Below the pieces are notes generated by a model. It was not told the DNA's origin. It was given only the letters and a program-made list of their open reading frames with translations, and did not search any database. The position numbers and the translations under genes are program-made. This document shows, piece by piece, positions 41,516-50,171 of a stretch of 64,000 bases of DNA (position 1 is its first letter; each line of letters opens with the position of its first letter). Origin of the DNA: Chloroflexota bacterium (lineage in GTDB: Bacteria > Chloroflexota > Anaerolineae > Caldilineales > Caldilineaceae); the NCBI GenBank assembly GCA_018969295.1, contig JAGWYN010000001.1, positions 248,001 to 312,000 of the forward strand, read 5' to 3'.

Positions 41516-42881
41516 ACGTGCGGCTGGCAAATTCCTGGAAGATGGTGGCGGCGAACCGGATCCCCTGGAGGTAGCGTTCGACCGGCATGTTTTCGTTGGG
41601 GGCGTGCAGGTTGTTGTCTGGTGCGCCGAAGCCGCTGAGCACTGCCGGGTGGGGCAGTGCAGTCATGATCGTGCCCTGGGTGCTCACACCCATCACCAGC
41701 GGCGGTTCACCCCAGATCTGGTGTGCTGCGGCGATCGTGGCCTGGCTGATGGCTTCTGCCACTGCGGTTTTGTAGGGGTTGCCGCGCACGGTGTGGGTCA
41801 CGATCTCGACGTCGTCGAAGCCGTGGCGTGTCAGGTGGCGGCGCAGTTTTTCCAGTTGGAGAGCTGGCTCCAGGGTGGGAGGGCAGCGGAAGTCGAGCTT
41901 GGCGACGGCGCTGCTGGGGACGATCGTCTTCATCCCTTCCCCTGCATAGCCTGCGGAGAGCCCGGCGATGTTGCACGAAGCCCCATAGTGGATGGCTTTG
42001 AGCAACTCCAGGTCGTCGGCGTAGGGGAAGTCTCGGCGCACCCCCAGCTGGCTTCGCAGGGCCTGGCGGTCGAAGTGGGCCAGCTCGTTGCGCAGCCAGT
42101 GAAGGTCGTCGGCGTCGGGGGGGGCCAGGTCGTCGTACCAGCCCTCCACCAGGATGCGCCCGTCTGGGGAGAAGATCGTGGCCAGACAGTGGACGAGCCG
42201 CCAGGTCGCCGCCTGTGCCTGCAGCAGCTGGGCGCGGCCGCTCCAGAAGTCGATGCCGTGGCTGGCCACGCGCAGCTCGACCGCCAGGATCGCCTTGATG
42301 CCGAGGTGGATCTCCGGTTTGAACGAAGGGTGGTGCACCCCGCCATCCAGCCCGATGCTGGCATCGCAGCGGAGCAGGTCGGGGTGGTCGGCGGCCCAGG
42401 CGGCCAGGTGGGGGCTGCCGACCTCTTCTTCCCCTTCGCAGAAGTGCACCAGGTTGACCGGGGGGCCCCCGCGCACCTCTCGAAAGGCCTGGGCTGCCCG
42501 CACAAAGGCCAGGGCTCCGGATTTGTTGTCGGTGGCCCCGCGCGCATAGATCACGCCGTCGCGCAGGGTGGCGCTGAAGGGTGGGTCGACCCAGAGGTCC
42601 AGCGGTTCAGGTGGCTGGACGTCGTAGTGGCTGTAGCAGAGCAGGGTGCGGGCCCCTGGGGAAGTGGCCGGTTCGGTGGCGTAGACGATCGACGGCGCAG
42701 CCGGGACAGGCAAAATTTGGGTGTTGGTCAGCCCGTCTGCGACCCAGAGGTCGCGCAGCAGGTTGGCGCACTCGTCCAGCCCGATGTGCTGTGCGCTGAT
42801 GCTGGGCTGGCGCAGCAGGGTCTGCAGTTCGGCCACCAGTTCGTCGCGGCGGGCGTCGATCCAGGCAAAAATATCGTTCAT
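41514..42881 (-). CDS. M20 family dipeptidase
   Basis: The product is 455 aa. Dizinc motifs: CYSHYDVQPPEPLD, ARGATDNKSGALAF, FCEGEEEVGSPHL, SIGLDGG and NLHAPNENMPVERY. It is a paralogue of the M20 gene transcribed before it (shared DKW/DLW spacing, CNIAGLSAGY versus CNIAGLTAGY) and of the enzyme at 25.6 kb. It should cleave dipeptides or similar compounds in the cytoplasm. The ATG at 42881 overlaps the upstream stop by 4 bp. It is the last gene of the four-peptidase operon. Confidence 0.92.
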   Translation of the reverse strand: MNDIFAWIDARRDELVAELQTLLRQPSISAQHIGLDECANLLRDLWVADGLTNTQILPVPAAPSIVYATEPATSPGARTLLCYSHYDVQPPEPLDLWVDPPFSATLRDGVIYARGATDNKSGALAFVRAAQAFREVRGGPPVNLVHFCEGEEEVGSPHLAAWAADHPDLLRCDASIGLDGGVHHPSFKPEIHLGIKAILAVELRVASHGIDFWSGRAQLLQAQAATWRLVHCLATIFSPDGRILVEGWYDDLAPPDADDLHWLRNELAHFDRQALRSQLGVRRDFPYADDLELLKAIHYGASCNIAGLSAGYAGEGMKTIVPSSAVAKLDFRCPPTLEPALQLEKLRRHLTRHGFDDVEIVTHTVRGNPYKTAVAEAISQATIAAAHQIWGEPPLVMGVSTQGTIMTALPHPAVLSGFGAPDNNLHAPNENMPVERYLQGIRFAATIFQEFASRT

Positions 42882-44293
42882 GGCAGTGTTCCTGTCGGAA
42901 GGTCGGGCGGGGTGGGCTGCAGTTGCCCGTACTCCCACAGGATCGCTGCGGCATAGCGGATGCCTTTGATATAATGTTCCAGGTCGATGCTTTCATCTGG
43001 GGCGTGCAGGTTGCAGTCGGGCTGGGCAAAGCCGGTCAGCACGGTCGGCATCCAGACATGTTTGAGGATGGTGCCTTCGGCGCTGACGCCGTTGATGACC
43101 GGGGGCGCGCCGAAGACCTGTTCGGCGGCCCGCACGATGGCCTGGCTGATCTCCTCTTTGACGCTGATCTTGTAGGGCGGTTCGGGGGTGCCCCCGCGGA
43201 TGATCAGCTCGATGTGGCCGAAACCCCGTTCGACCAGATGGCGTCGGAGCTTTTCGATCGCCCGTGCCGGGTCGATCAGCGGGGGCAGGCGCAGGTCGAG
43301 CTTGGCGCGGGCCTCATTGGGCACGATGGTTTTGCTGCCCGCTCCCTGGTAGCCGGCGGTCAGCCCGGCGATGTTGCAGGTCGGCTCGTAGGCGCGAGCC
43401 CGCAGCGCTTCGACCCCGTCGCGGCCCAGCGCAAACTCTGTGATTCCCCACTCTGCGCGCAGTTTGGAGAGGTCCAGGCGCGCAGCATTGGCCTCCAGCT
43501 GCTCATATTCTTCCTCGCCGAGTTCCCAGAGCCCCTCGTACCAGCCGTCGACCAGGATCCGCCGCTGGTCGTCCATCAACGTGTTGAGCGCCCGCACCAG
43601 ATCCCAGGCGGGGGAGGGGAGCAGCGGTGCGTTGAGGCTATGGATGTCGGCGTTGGCCCCGCGTGCCACCAACTCCACAAAAAGCACACTTTTGAGCCCG
43701 AGGTCGATGTCGGGCACCAGGGAGCTGGGGTCGACGCCGCCGTCGAGGCAGTGCATGGCATCGGCGCGCACCAGTTCCGGGTGGGCTGCCACCAAAGGGC
43801 CCAGGTGGATCGAACCGATCTCTTCTTCGCCTTCGGTGAGAAATTTGACCCCGACCGGCAGGTCGCCGCGGGTCTGCAGCCAGGCTTTGGCCCCTTTGAT
43901 AAAGGCCAGCACGCCCGACTTGTTGTCGGTGGCCCCGCGGCCCCACAGCCGTCCGCGGTCGATCACACCGCCGTAGGGGGGGTAGCTCCACTTGTCGACC
44001 GGCTCTTCGGGCTGCACGTCGTAGTGGGCGTAGGCCAGCAGGGTTTTGCTGCTGCTGCGGCTGGGCAGGTGGCCGATCACGCAGGGGGGGCCCCCATCGG
44101 TGGGGTAGGCGGTCGCAGGGAGCCCATCTGCGTGCATGAGCTCGACGACCTGCTGGGCACATGCCTCCAGCCCGATGTTCTGGGCACTGACGCTTTTTTG
44201 TTGGACCAGCCGCTGCAGATCGGCGATCGCCTCGTCGCGATGGGCTTCGATCCAGTCAAAGGCTGCCTGCAACTCAGGATGTACTGGGCGCAT
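42878..44293 (-). CDS. M20 family dipeptidase
   Basis: The product is 471 aa. Motifs AYAHYDVQPEEPVD, GRGATDNKSGVLAF, LTEGEEEIGSIHL, HCLDGG and NLHAPDESIDLEHY give a full metal and catalytic set. The central dimerisation insert starts near residue 210. GGAG lies 9 nt before the ATG at 44293. Close tandem paralogy with the gene behind it suggests a duplication with possible change of side-chain preference. The M24 gene comes 16 bp before it. Confidence 0.92.
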   Translation of the reverse strand: MRPVHPELQAAFDWIEAHRDEAIADLQRLVQQKSVSAQNIGLEACAQQVVELMHADGLPATAYPTDGGPPCVIGHLPSRSSSKTLLAYAHYDVQPEEPVDKWSYPPYGGVIDRGRLWGRGATDNKSGVLAFIKGAKAWLQTRGDLPVGVKFLTEGEEEIGSIHLGPLVAAHPELVRADAMHCLDGGVDPSSLVPDIDLGLKSVLFVELVARGANADIHSLNAPLLPSPAWDLVRALNTLMDDQRRILVDGWYEGLWELGEEEYEQLEANAARLDLSKLRAEWGITEFALGRDGVEALRARAYEPTCNIAGLTAGYQGAGSKTIVPNEARAKLDLRLPPLIDPARAIEKLRRHLVERGFGHIELIIRGGTPEPPYKISVKEEISQAIVRAAEQVFGAPPVINGVSAEGTILKHVWMPTVLTGFAQPDCNLHAPDESIDLEHYIKGIRYAAAILWEYGQLQPTPPDLPTGTLP

Positions 44294-44309
44294 AGGGATG
44301 TCTCCTCGG

Positions 44310-45482
44310 TCAGATAGAAATGATTCGGTCGTCCGGTCCATGGGTGGCCAGATAGCTGCTGAGCCGCTCTGCCCCCTGTGCGGTCACGACCATGCTGTCG
44401 ATAATACGGTAGCCGTCGATGCCCGGTCGGTAGATGCCTGGTTCGTTGGAGAAGACCATGCCCGGACGGGCTGGGGTGTCGTCGCCGGGCGAAAGCCAGG
44501 GGGCCTCGTGTCCCTCGACCCCCATGCCGTGGCCGATGCGGTGGCGGATGAACTCGCCGTAGCCGGCGTCGCGCAGGCTGGCCCAGGCTGCCTCGTTGAC
44601 TGCGCTGCAGGGGACGCCGGGCTGGAGCGCTGCCAGTGCTGCTGCGTCGCACGCCCAGGTTGCCTCCAGGCAGCGCCGCTGCTCCGCAGTCGGCTCGCCG
44701 ACCACGAAGGTGCAGCCGCTCTCGGCGTGGTAGCCCCCTACCTTGACCCCGATTCCGACGATCAGGGTGTCGCCGGGCTGGATGGCGACCGGCCCTGGCT
44801 GGCCGTGGGGCAGGGCCCCGCGCGGGCCGGCATGGGCGGTCAGGGCGACCGCTCCCCGATAAAAATTGACCAGATCGGCCAGCTCACGCTTCATCCGGGC
44901 CGTCGTCTCGGCCTGCACAAGCTGCACGACATCCAGCTCGGTGATCCCGCGGCGCAGCCCGTCGGCAACTGCCTGGCGTGCGATCTCCAGCCCGGCGTCG
45001 GCGTAGGCGGCCGCCACCCGGGTCAGCTCAATTTCGGCAGCTGTCTTGACAAAACGGAGCCGACTGACCGTGTTGTCCAAGCGCAGCCCTGCTTTGGCTG
45101 CGGCCATGGCCTGGAAGGTGCTGTAGCTGGCGGCGTCGACCCCGATGCGGCCACCCGCCAGCTGGCCCACCATCCAGACTTCGGCAGGGATTTCGCCCGG
45201 ATACTCGAGGTACCAACGGATCTCCTCGATCCAGCTCTCCTGGGCATTTTCTTTTTCCAGGAAGGGGACCAGCAGGATCGGCGCGCCGTCGGCTGGCAGG
45301 TAGAGGCCGAGCGGGCGTTCGTTGGGGATGTGAAAAAAGCCGGTCGCCCACATCAGGTTGGCTGGGTTGAGCACCAGCAGCCCATCCAGCCCGGCTTCTC
45401 CGGCTGCGCGCTGCAGCTGGGCGACACGGGCGCGATAAAAGTCGGTGCCGAGATAGACAGAACGGGTCGGCGGAGGTGTCAT
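44310..45482 (-). CDS. M24 family (Xaa-Pro peptidase-like) protein with incomplete metal site
   Basis: The product is 390 aa with creatinase N-domain and pita-bread C-domain. RIGHGMGVEGHE and FSNEPGIY keep one His and one Glu ligand, but the two-Asp segment reads LIVGIGVKVGGYHAESGC (Asp to Gly and Asp to Glu) and the last ligand region RIIDSMVVT has Ile for the usual Glu. A full dinuclear site is therefore unlikely. It differs from the M24 protein at 26.9 kb, which lost other ligands. The ATG at 45482 overlaps the M14 stop (ATGA). Confidence 0.85.
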   Translation of the reverse strand: MTPPPTRSVYLGTDFYRARVAQLQRAAGEAGLDGLLVLNPANLMWATGFFHIPNERPLGLYLPADGAPILLVPFLEKENAQESWIEEIRWYLEYPGEIPAEVWMVGQLAGGRIGVDAASYSTFQAMAAAKAGLRLDNTVSRLRFVKTAAEIELTRVAAAYADAGLEIARQAVADGLRRGITELDVVQLVQAETTARMKRELADLVNFYRGAVALTAHAGPRGALPHGQPGPVAIQPGDTLIVGIGVKVGGYHAESGCTFVVGEPTAEQRRCLEATWACDAAALAALQPGVPCSAVNEAAWASLRDAGYGEFIRHRIGHGMGVEGHEAPWLSPGDDTPARPGMVFSNEPGIYRPGIDGYRIIDSMVVTAQGAERLSSYLATHGPDDRIISI

Positions 45483-47242
45483 GGCTGAACCTTTGTGCTG
45501 CGGCCAGCCGCAACCTGGGCTGGCTCGATTTGGATGGAGGTGGAGGAGAGCAGCTGGATCGTCGCTGTGGCCGCCCCTGCGCGCGGGCAGGCGACGCGCA
45601 CGGTCAAGGAGAGCGGCAGCTCCTCCGGCACTTCGACCAGCCATTCCAGCGGCTGGGCGCTGGCGGGCCAGTCATAAAAACGCGAATAGGCTGTGTGGCG
45701 CTGCAGCCGGCCGGCCAGGTGGCCCAGCGCCACGCGGGGGGTGCCCTGGACGAAGCGCAGCGGGGCTGGGCTGGTCAGCTCGGCAACCACAGGCGGAGCG
45801 GCCCGCATCGCAACCGCCTGGGCGCTCAGAGAGGTCGGCAGAAAGCCAGGGTTGTCTGCCACGGCGCGGATTTGCCAGAGTCTCCCGCCCAGCGGGGTGG
45901 CGGTGCAGTCGCGCAGCCGCAGCTGCGGGGCACAGGCCGCATGGCGCAGGGTGAACCGGCAATTGGCCTGCGCCATCTCCTCCAGGTAGCGAGCCGGGGG
46001 GGGATTGCGGAAGGTCAACATGCGTTTCCAGCCGCCGAGCTCCACCGGCCCCAGCTGGGGATGGTCGAAGGGGGTCCAGGGCATAAAGCCCTCCCCGCCG
46101 AGGGCTTCGTCCTGCCAGCGCAACAGCTTGAGCCACTCCTGCTCGGCAAAATTGCGCAGCGGGTAGAAATCCTCGCGTTCGATCCCGGCCGCCCGGAAGA
46201 CATCCCACAGCTCGGTGCTGAAGGTGGGGATGCCCAGGGCGCCGAAGCTCCAGTCGATCGACGAACCGTACCGTTTCAGGCTTTTGTCGGGGGTAAAATC
46301 TTCGAAGACCGAGATCAGCGGGTAGCCGGTCTCGGCGACGCCCAGCTCTCCGATCGACTGGTAGAGCAGTTTGTCCTCGCCCAAAAAATGGGAGTCGGGG
46401 AAGGTGAGCCAGGGGCGGAGGATCACGCCGCTGTGGCTGTGGTAGCACTGCATCCCGGCAATGTTGGGGTGATCCAGGATCCAGCGCACGACGGCGGCGA
46501 CCTCGGGCTCGCTCAGCGGGTGTTCGCCCGAACCGTACTGCTGGCTTTCGGGCACCCAGTTGGAGGGATAATTGCGGTTGAGGTTGCCATCCTGGGGGCG
46601 CGGGACGGCAAAATCTCCCCCTTTCCAGTCGACCAGCCGGCCTTCGGGGAGCAGGCGGTAGTAGACCCCGCCGGTTTCATCGGGCGAGCGTGGGAGCAGG
46701 AGGCGTGGGTCGAGGGAGCTGGCTTTCCATTCGCCGGCGTCGTCGCGGACGCGCATATCGAGGATCAGGCCGTTGCCGTCGAGGTCAGCGTAGTGGAGGC
46801 CGGGGCCAGACTGCTCTTCGCCGGGCAAAAAGCGGCCGTTGCCGATCCATTCGTAGAAGGGGAGCTGTTGGACGAACTCGGCGCCGTCGGGGTTGACGCG
46901 CGGCACGATGTAGAAGATTTGTTCGTCGAGCAGGCGGGTGACCAGGGGGTCGTGGCCGTAGTCGCGCAGCAGTGTGACGGCGGTGTAGAGGGCCACCGAG
47001 GTGCCGCAGATCTCTTCGGCGTGGATATTGGCGTCGATGTAGAAGCCTGGTTTGCTTTTTTCGTCGCCGGTGGTCCAGTTGCTGATTTCGAGCAGCCAGA
47101 GCGTGCGTTGGCGGTGGCTCTGGCCGATGGCGTGCAGGCGGACAAACTCTGGCCAGGCGGCCGCCAGGTCGTGCACCACTTCGGTCAGTTGGTCGTAGGT
47201 CAGGTAGTAGGTGAAGGAAAGGTGGCGGATGGGTGGGCGCAT
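45479..47242 (-). CDS. M14 family zinc carboxypeptidase
   Basis: The product is 587 aa. The zinc ligands are in IDANIHAEEICG (HxxE) and MQCYHSHSG (His); the catalytic glutamate is in TFSTELWDVFR. PRVNPDGAEF and NLNRNYPSNW supply the Arg/Asn substrate-binding residues. The last 200 residues form an additional beta-rich region of unknown role. No signal peptide is apparent, which suggests action on imported peptides. The ATG at 47242 fits the family start; the frame is open to a TTG at 47290 within the promoter region, which was rejected. It heads the peptidase operon and diverges from the second ABC operon. Confidence 0.9.
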   Translation of the reverse strand: MRPPIRHLSFTYYLTYDQLTEVVHDLAAAWPEFVRLHAIGQSHRQRTLWLLEISNWTTGDEKSKPGFYIDANIHAEEICGTSVALYTAVTLLRDYGHDPLVTRLLDEQIFYIVPRVNPDGAEFVQQLPFYEWIGNGRFLPGEEQSGPGLHYADLDGNGLILDMRVRDDAGEWKASSLDPRLLLPRSPDETGGVYYRLLPEGRLVDWKGGDFAVPRPQDGNLNRNYPSNWVPESQQYGSGEHPLSEPEVAAVVRWILDHPNIAGMQCYHSHSGVILRPWLTFPDSHFLGEDKLLYQSIGELGVAETGYPLISVFEDFTPDKSLKRYGSSIDWSFGALGIPTFSTELWDVFRAAGIEREDFYPLRNFAEQEWLKLLRWQDEALGGEGFMPWTPFDHPQLGPVELGGWKRMLTFRNPPPARYLEEMAQANCRFTLRHAACAPQLRLRDCTATPLGGRLWQIRAVADNPGFLPTSLSAQAVAMRAAPPVVAELTSPAPLRFVQGTPRVALGHLAGRLQRHTAYSRFYDWPASAQPLEWLVEVPEELPLSLTVRVACPRAGAATATIQLLSSTSIQIEPAQVAAGRSTKVQP

Positions 47243-47287
47243 AGGGATTGGGTGGTTGACAAGGCGGGCGAGCTGTCGATAAATTGC

Positions 47288-47305
47288 CAACTGTCAACAG
47301 TTGAC
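47288..47305 (+). promoter_or_regulatory. palindromic operator-like site, copy 2
   Basis: caactgtcaacagttgac, identical over 18 bp with 17592-17609. It overlaps the -35 box of the plus-strand promoter and lies 46 bp before the start of the divergent M14 gene, so one bound regulator could act on both directions. Confidence 0.75.
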
Positions 47306-47329
47306 AAACTTTGCGGTTAGTTATATCAT
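47301..47329 (+). promoter_or_regulatory. promoter of the second ABC transporter operon
   Basis: TTGACA (47301-47306), 17-bp spacer, TATCAT (47324-47329), a near-consensus sigma-70 promoter. The leader to the binding-protein ATG is about 120 nt. Confidence 0.75.
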
Positions 47330-47455
47330 AGCGATCGAAGACTGTCAAGGCAAAAGAGAAGACTTCTGAAACGCTCTGTGCGCAGAGGAGCTGCTTCTCC
47401 AAACTTGGCGCTTTTATCCGCCTTATCACGATATTTTTCCCAGGAGGAACTGCTT

Positions 47456-49075
47456 ATGAGAAAGTCAATTCGGGCAGGATGGATCAGCGCAGCCCTGCTG
47501 CTGATTCTGCTGGTCAGCAGTGCCTGCACTGCAGTGCCAGCGGCAGCGCCGGCTGCCAGCGAAGCCGCCGCTGAGGAGAGCAGCGCCGAGCCGGCACGGC
47601 TGGTGGTGGCGCAGTCAGTGGATGTGCAGGGGTTGGAGCCGTCGAACGTCAACTCGCGGGCGGAATCCAACATCTTCCAGCACATGTACGCCACCCTTTT
47701 CGAGATCACAGCCAGCGGCGCCATCGTCCCCTATCTGGCCGAGTCCTACACGGTCTCAGAATCGGGCATGGAGATGACCTTCAAGCTGCGCGAGGGGTTG
47801 ACCTGCCATGACGGCGAGCCGCTGACCGCAGAAGATGTGGCCTACACCTTCCAGCGGGCGGCCGACGACGCCAATGGCTTCACCGGCAACACGGCTGGCT
47901 TTGTGCTCGACGCCATCCAGTATCAGGATGCACGGGTCGAGAGCGATCTGGAAGTGACGATCGTGATGGGGCGTTACTCCTCCCCGGCGTTGGGGTTGAT
48001 CTCCGAAGCCTACATTCACTGCAAGGATTCCTACTCGGCGATGAGCCTGGAGGATGCTGCGGCGAACCCGATCGGCTCGGGCCCCTATCGTTTTGTCGAG
48101 TGGGTCAAGGACGACTACGTGCTGCTGGAGAAGACGCCGGACTTCACGCTGCGTGAGGTGGCCTACGACGAAATTCAGTGGAAGGTGATCCCGGAGGCGT
48201 CTACCCGGACGGCGGAGCTGATTGCGGGCAACGTGGACATCATCACCAACGTGCCGCCGGACCAGCATGAGGCGATCAACAATTCGGGCAACGCTGGTGT
48301 GACCGGTGTGGCCGGCACCCGGCGCATGTACGTTGGCTTCAACCAGCGTGCGATGTTTGATGACAGCGAGGGCGGCCAGGCGATCAAGAATACGGCGGTG
48401 CGTGTGGCGCTGCAGTATGCGGTGGACGTGCCGACGATCTGCAAGACGCTGCTGGCTTTCGAGTGCGAGCGGGCGTCGAGCATGGTCAACCCGCCCAACA
48501 ACAACACCAACCTGGTGGCCTACCCCTACGACCCGGCCAAGGCTGAGGAGCTGTTGGATGCGGCTGGCTACCCGCGCAAAGAGGATGGCACCCGCTTTGA
48601 CATCACCTTCATGGCAGGTCGGGGCCGCTATCTGAACGATGTGGCGGTGGTGCAGGCGCTCGCCCAGTACCTGACCGATGTGGGGCTGAACGTCGACCTG
48701 CAGGTAATGGACTGGGGTTCCGAGTTTGTGCCGGCGCTGCGCGCCCACGAGGTTGGCCCGCTCTATTTCGTGGGTACGGGTGGGGGCACCTGGAGTGCTG
48801 TCTACGACATGTCTGACCTCTCGGCGCCGACGGCAGCGACCAACTACACCGAGTGGAACAACGCCGAGTGGTTTGAGCTGTGGGACCAGCTGAGCGACGC
48901 GCGCGACCCCGAGTCGGAGAAGGTGATCACGGACAAAATGCTCGAGGTCATGTACAATGACCCGCCGTGGCTCTTCCTCTACTTCCAGCCAGACTTCTAC
49001 GGGATTGCCGGCGACGTCAACTGGCAGCCCCGTCGCGACGAGATCGTCGACTTGACGACTGCCAGCCCGCAGTAA
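47456..49075 (+). CDS. dipeptide/oligopeptide ABC transporter substrate-binding lipoprotein
   Basis: The product is 539 aa, a family 5 solute-binding protein. The signal peptide ends at LVSSAC (lipobox), followed by an Ala/Ser/Glu-rich linker. MTFKLREGLTCHDGEPLTAEDV and NPIGSGPYRFVEWVKDDYV are the typical first blocks; YDPAKAEELLDAAGY is near the C-terminal domain. AGGAGGA lies upstream of the ATG at 47456. It shares the fold but not close sequence with the binding protein at 17.9 kb, so the two probably take different ligands. A hairpin follows the stop. Confidence 0.93.
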   Translation: MRKSIRAGWISAALLLILLVSSACTAVPAAAPAASEAAAEESSAEPARLVVAQSVDVQGLEPSNVNSRAESNIFQHMYATLFEITASGAIVPYLAESYTVSESGMEMTFKLREGLTCHDGEPLTAEDVAYTFQRAADDANGFTGNTAGFVLDAIQYQDARVESDLEVTIVMGRYSSPALGLISEAYIHCKDSYSAMSLEDAAANPIGSGPYRFVEWVKDDYVLLEKTPDFTLREVAYDEIQWKVIPEASTRTAELIAGNVDIITNVPPDQHEAINNSGNAGVTGVAGTRRMYVGFNQRAMFDDSEGGQAIKNTAVRVALQYAVDVPTICKTLLAFECERASSMVNPPNNNTNLVAYPYDPAKAEELLDAAGYPRKEDGTRFDITFMAGRGRYLNDVAVVQALAQYLTDVGLNVDLQVMDWGSEFVPALRAHEVGPLYFVGTGGGTWSAVYDMSDLSAPTAATNYTEWNNAEWFELWDQLSDARDPESEKVITDKMLEVMYNDPPWLFLYFQPDFYGIAGDVNWQPRRDEIVDLTTASPQ

Positions 49076-49104
49076 GCGAAACTCGTTTCGTTGGAACCGG
49101 TACG

Positions 49105-49152
49105 ACCTTGTGGGAGGCCCGACCAGGCTTCCCACAAGGTTGGTAATTTTTT
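49105..49152 (+). other. hairpin with T-tract between binding protein and permease (attenuator)
   Basis: A 14-bp stem with one G-T pair (49105-49118 with 49127-49140; arms begin accttgtggga and end tcccacaaggt) is followed six bases later by six T residues (49147-49152). It looks like a leaky intrinsic terminator lowering permease expression relative to the binding protein. Confidence 0.7.
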
Positions 49153-49190
49153 GCAAACCAGGTCTTTGACCGCTGGAGAAGAGCAGAGGC

Positions 49191-50168
49191 ATGACGACCT
49201 ATCTTGTGCGCAGGGTGCTTCAGACCTTTGTTGTCATTCTGGGCGTGACCTTGCTGTCGTTTTTTGCGTTGTTTCTGGCGGGAGACCCGACCTATTTGTA
49301 TGTCAGCGAGCGGGCCACGACAGAAGAGGTCGCGGCCACGCGGGCCAAACTGGGCTTTGACCGGCCGATCCACGAGCAGTACGGTCGGTATCTGGTTGGG
49401 CTGGTGACCTTTGATCTGGGCAATTCGCTGCGGTCGCGGACGCCGGCGTTTGAGCTGGTGTTGGAGCGCATGCCGGCGACTCTGGAGCTGACGCTCTTTG
49501 CCATCCTCTTTGCGACGCTGCTGGCGATTCCGATTGGGATTTTGTCGGCGACCCGGCGGGGCACCCCGCTCGACGGTGGCATCATGTTGTTTGCCATGTT
49601 TGGGCAGTCGATGCCCAGCTTCTGGCTGGGGATCATGTTGATTTTGTTTGTCGGGCTGGGGCTGCGCTGGCTGCCTATTTCGGGCCATGTGCCGGTGCTC
49701 GAACCGTTGCTGAGCGGGGATCTGCCCAAGGCGCTGGCCAATCTGCCCGACGCGCTGCGTCATCTGATTCTGCCCGGCGTCACGCTCGGGGTTTTTTCGC
49801 TGGCGCGCAATGCCCGGCTGGTGCGTTCGTCGATGCTGGAGGTGTTGAGCCAGGACTACGTCACCACTGCCAAGGCCAAGGGGCTGTCGCGTTTTACGGT
49901 GGTCATGCGGCATGCCTTTCGCAACTCGCTGATCCCGTTTGTCACGATCATCGGGCTGGAGTTTGGCTTTCTGCTCAGCGGGGTGGTGGTGACCGAAACG
50001 GTCTTTTCCTGGCCGGGCGTTGGCCGACTGGTCTTCAACGCCATCAACCAGCGTGACATCCCCGTGGTGCAGGCTGCCGTCGTCATGTTCTCTCTCCTCT
50101 TCGTGCTGCTCAACCTGGCCGTAGACGTGATCTACACGCAGCTCGATCCACGCATTCGGCTCAGCTGA
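49191..50168 (+). CDS. dipeptide ABC transporter permease (DppB-like)
   Basis: The product is 325 aa with six membrane helices. The N-terminus TYLVRRVLQTFVVILGVTLL is the standard first helix of DppB/OppB permeases. The coupling loop YVTTAKAKGLSRFTVVMRHA is intact, so it should bind ATPases of the DppD/F kind. An unusual QSMPSFWLGIMLILF segment matches the other permease at 19.6 kb. It is 3 bp upstream of the second permease. Confidence 0.92.
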   Translation: MTTYLVRRVLQTFVVILGVTLLSFFALFLAGDPTYLYVSERATTEEVAATRAKLGFDRPIHEQYGRYLVGLVTFDLGNSLRSRTPAFELVLERMPATLELTLFAILFATLLAIPIGILSATRRGTPLDGGIMLFAMFGQSMPSFWLGIMLILFVGLGLRWLPISGHVPVLEPLLSGDLPKALANLPDALRHLILPGVTLGVFSLARNARLVRSSMLEVLSQDYVTTAKAKGLSRFTVVMRHAFRNSLIPFVTIIGLEFGFLLSGVVVTETVFSWPGVGRLVFNAINQRDIPVVQAAVVMFSLLFVLLNLAVDVIYTQLDPRIRLS

Positions 50169-50171
50169 CCC

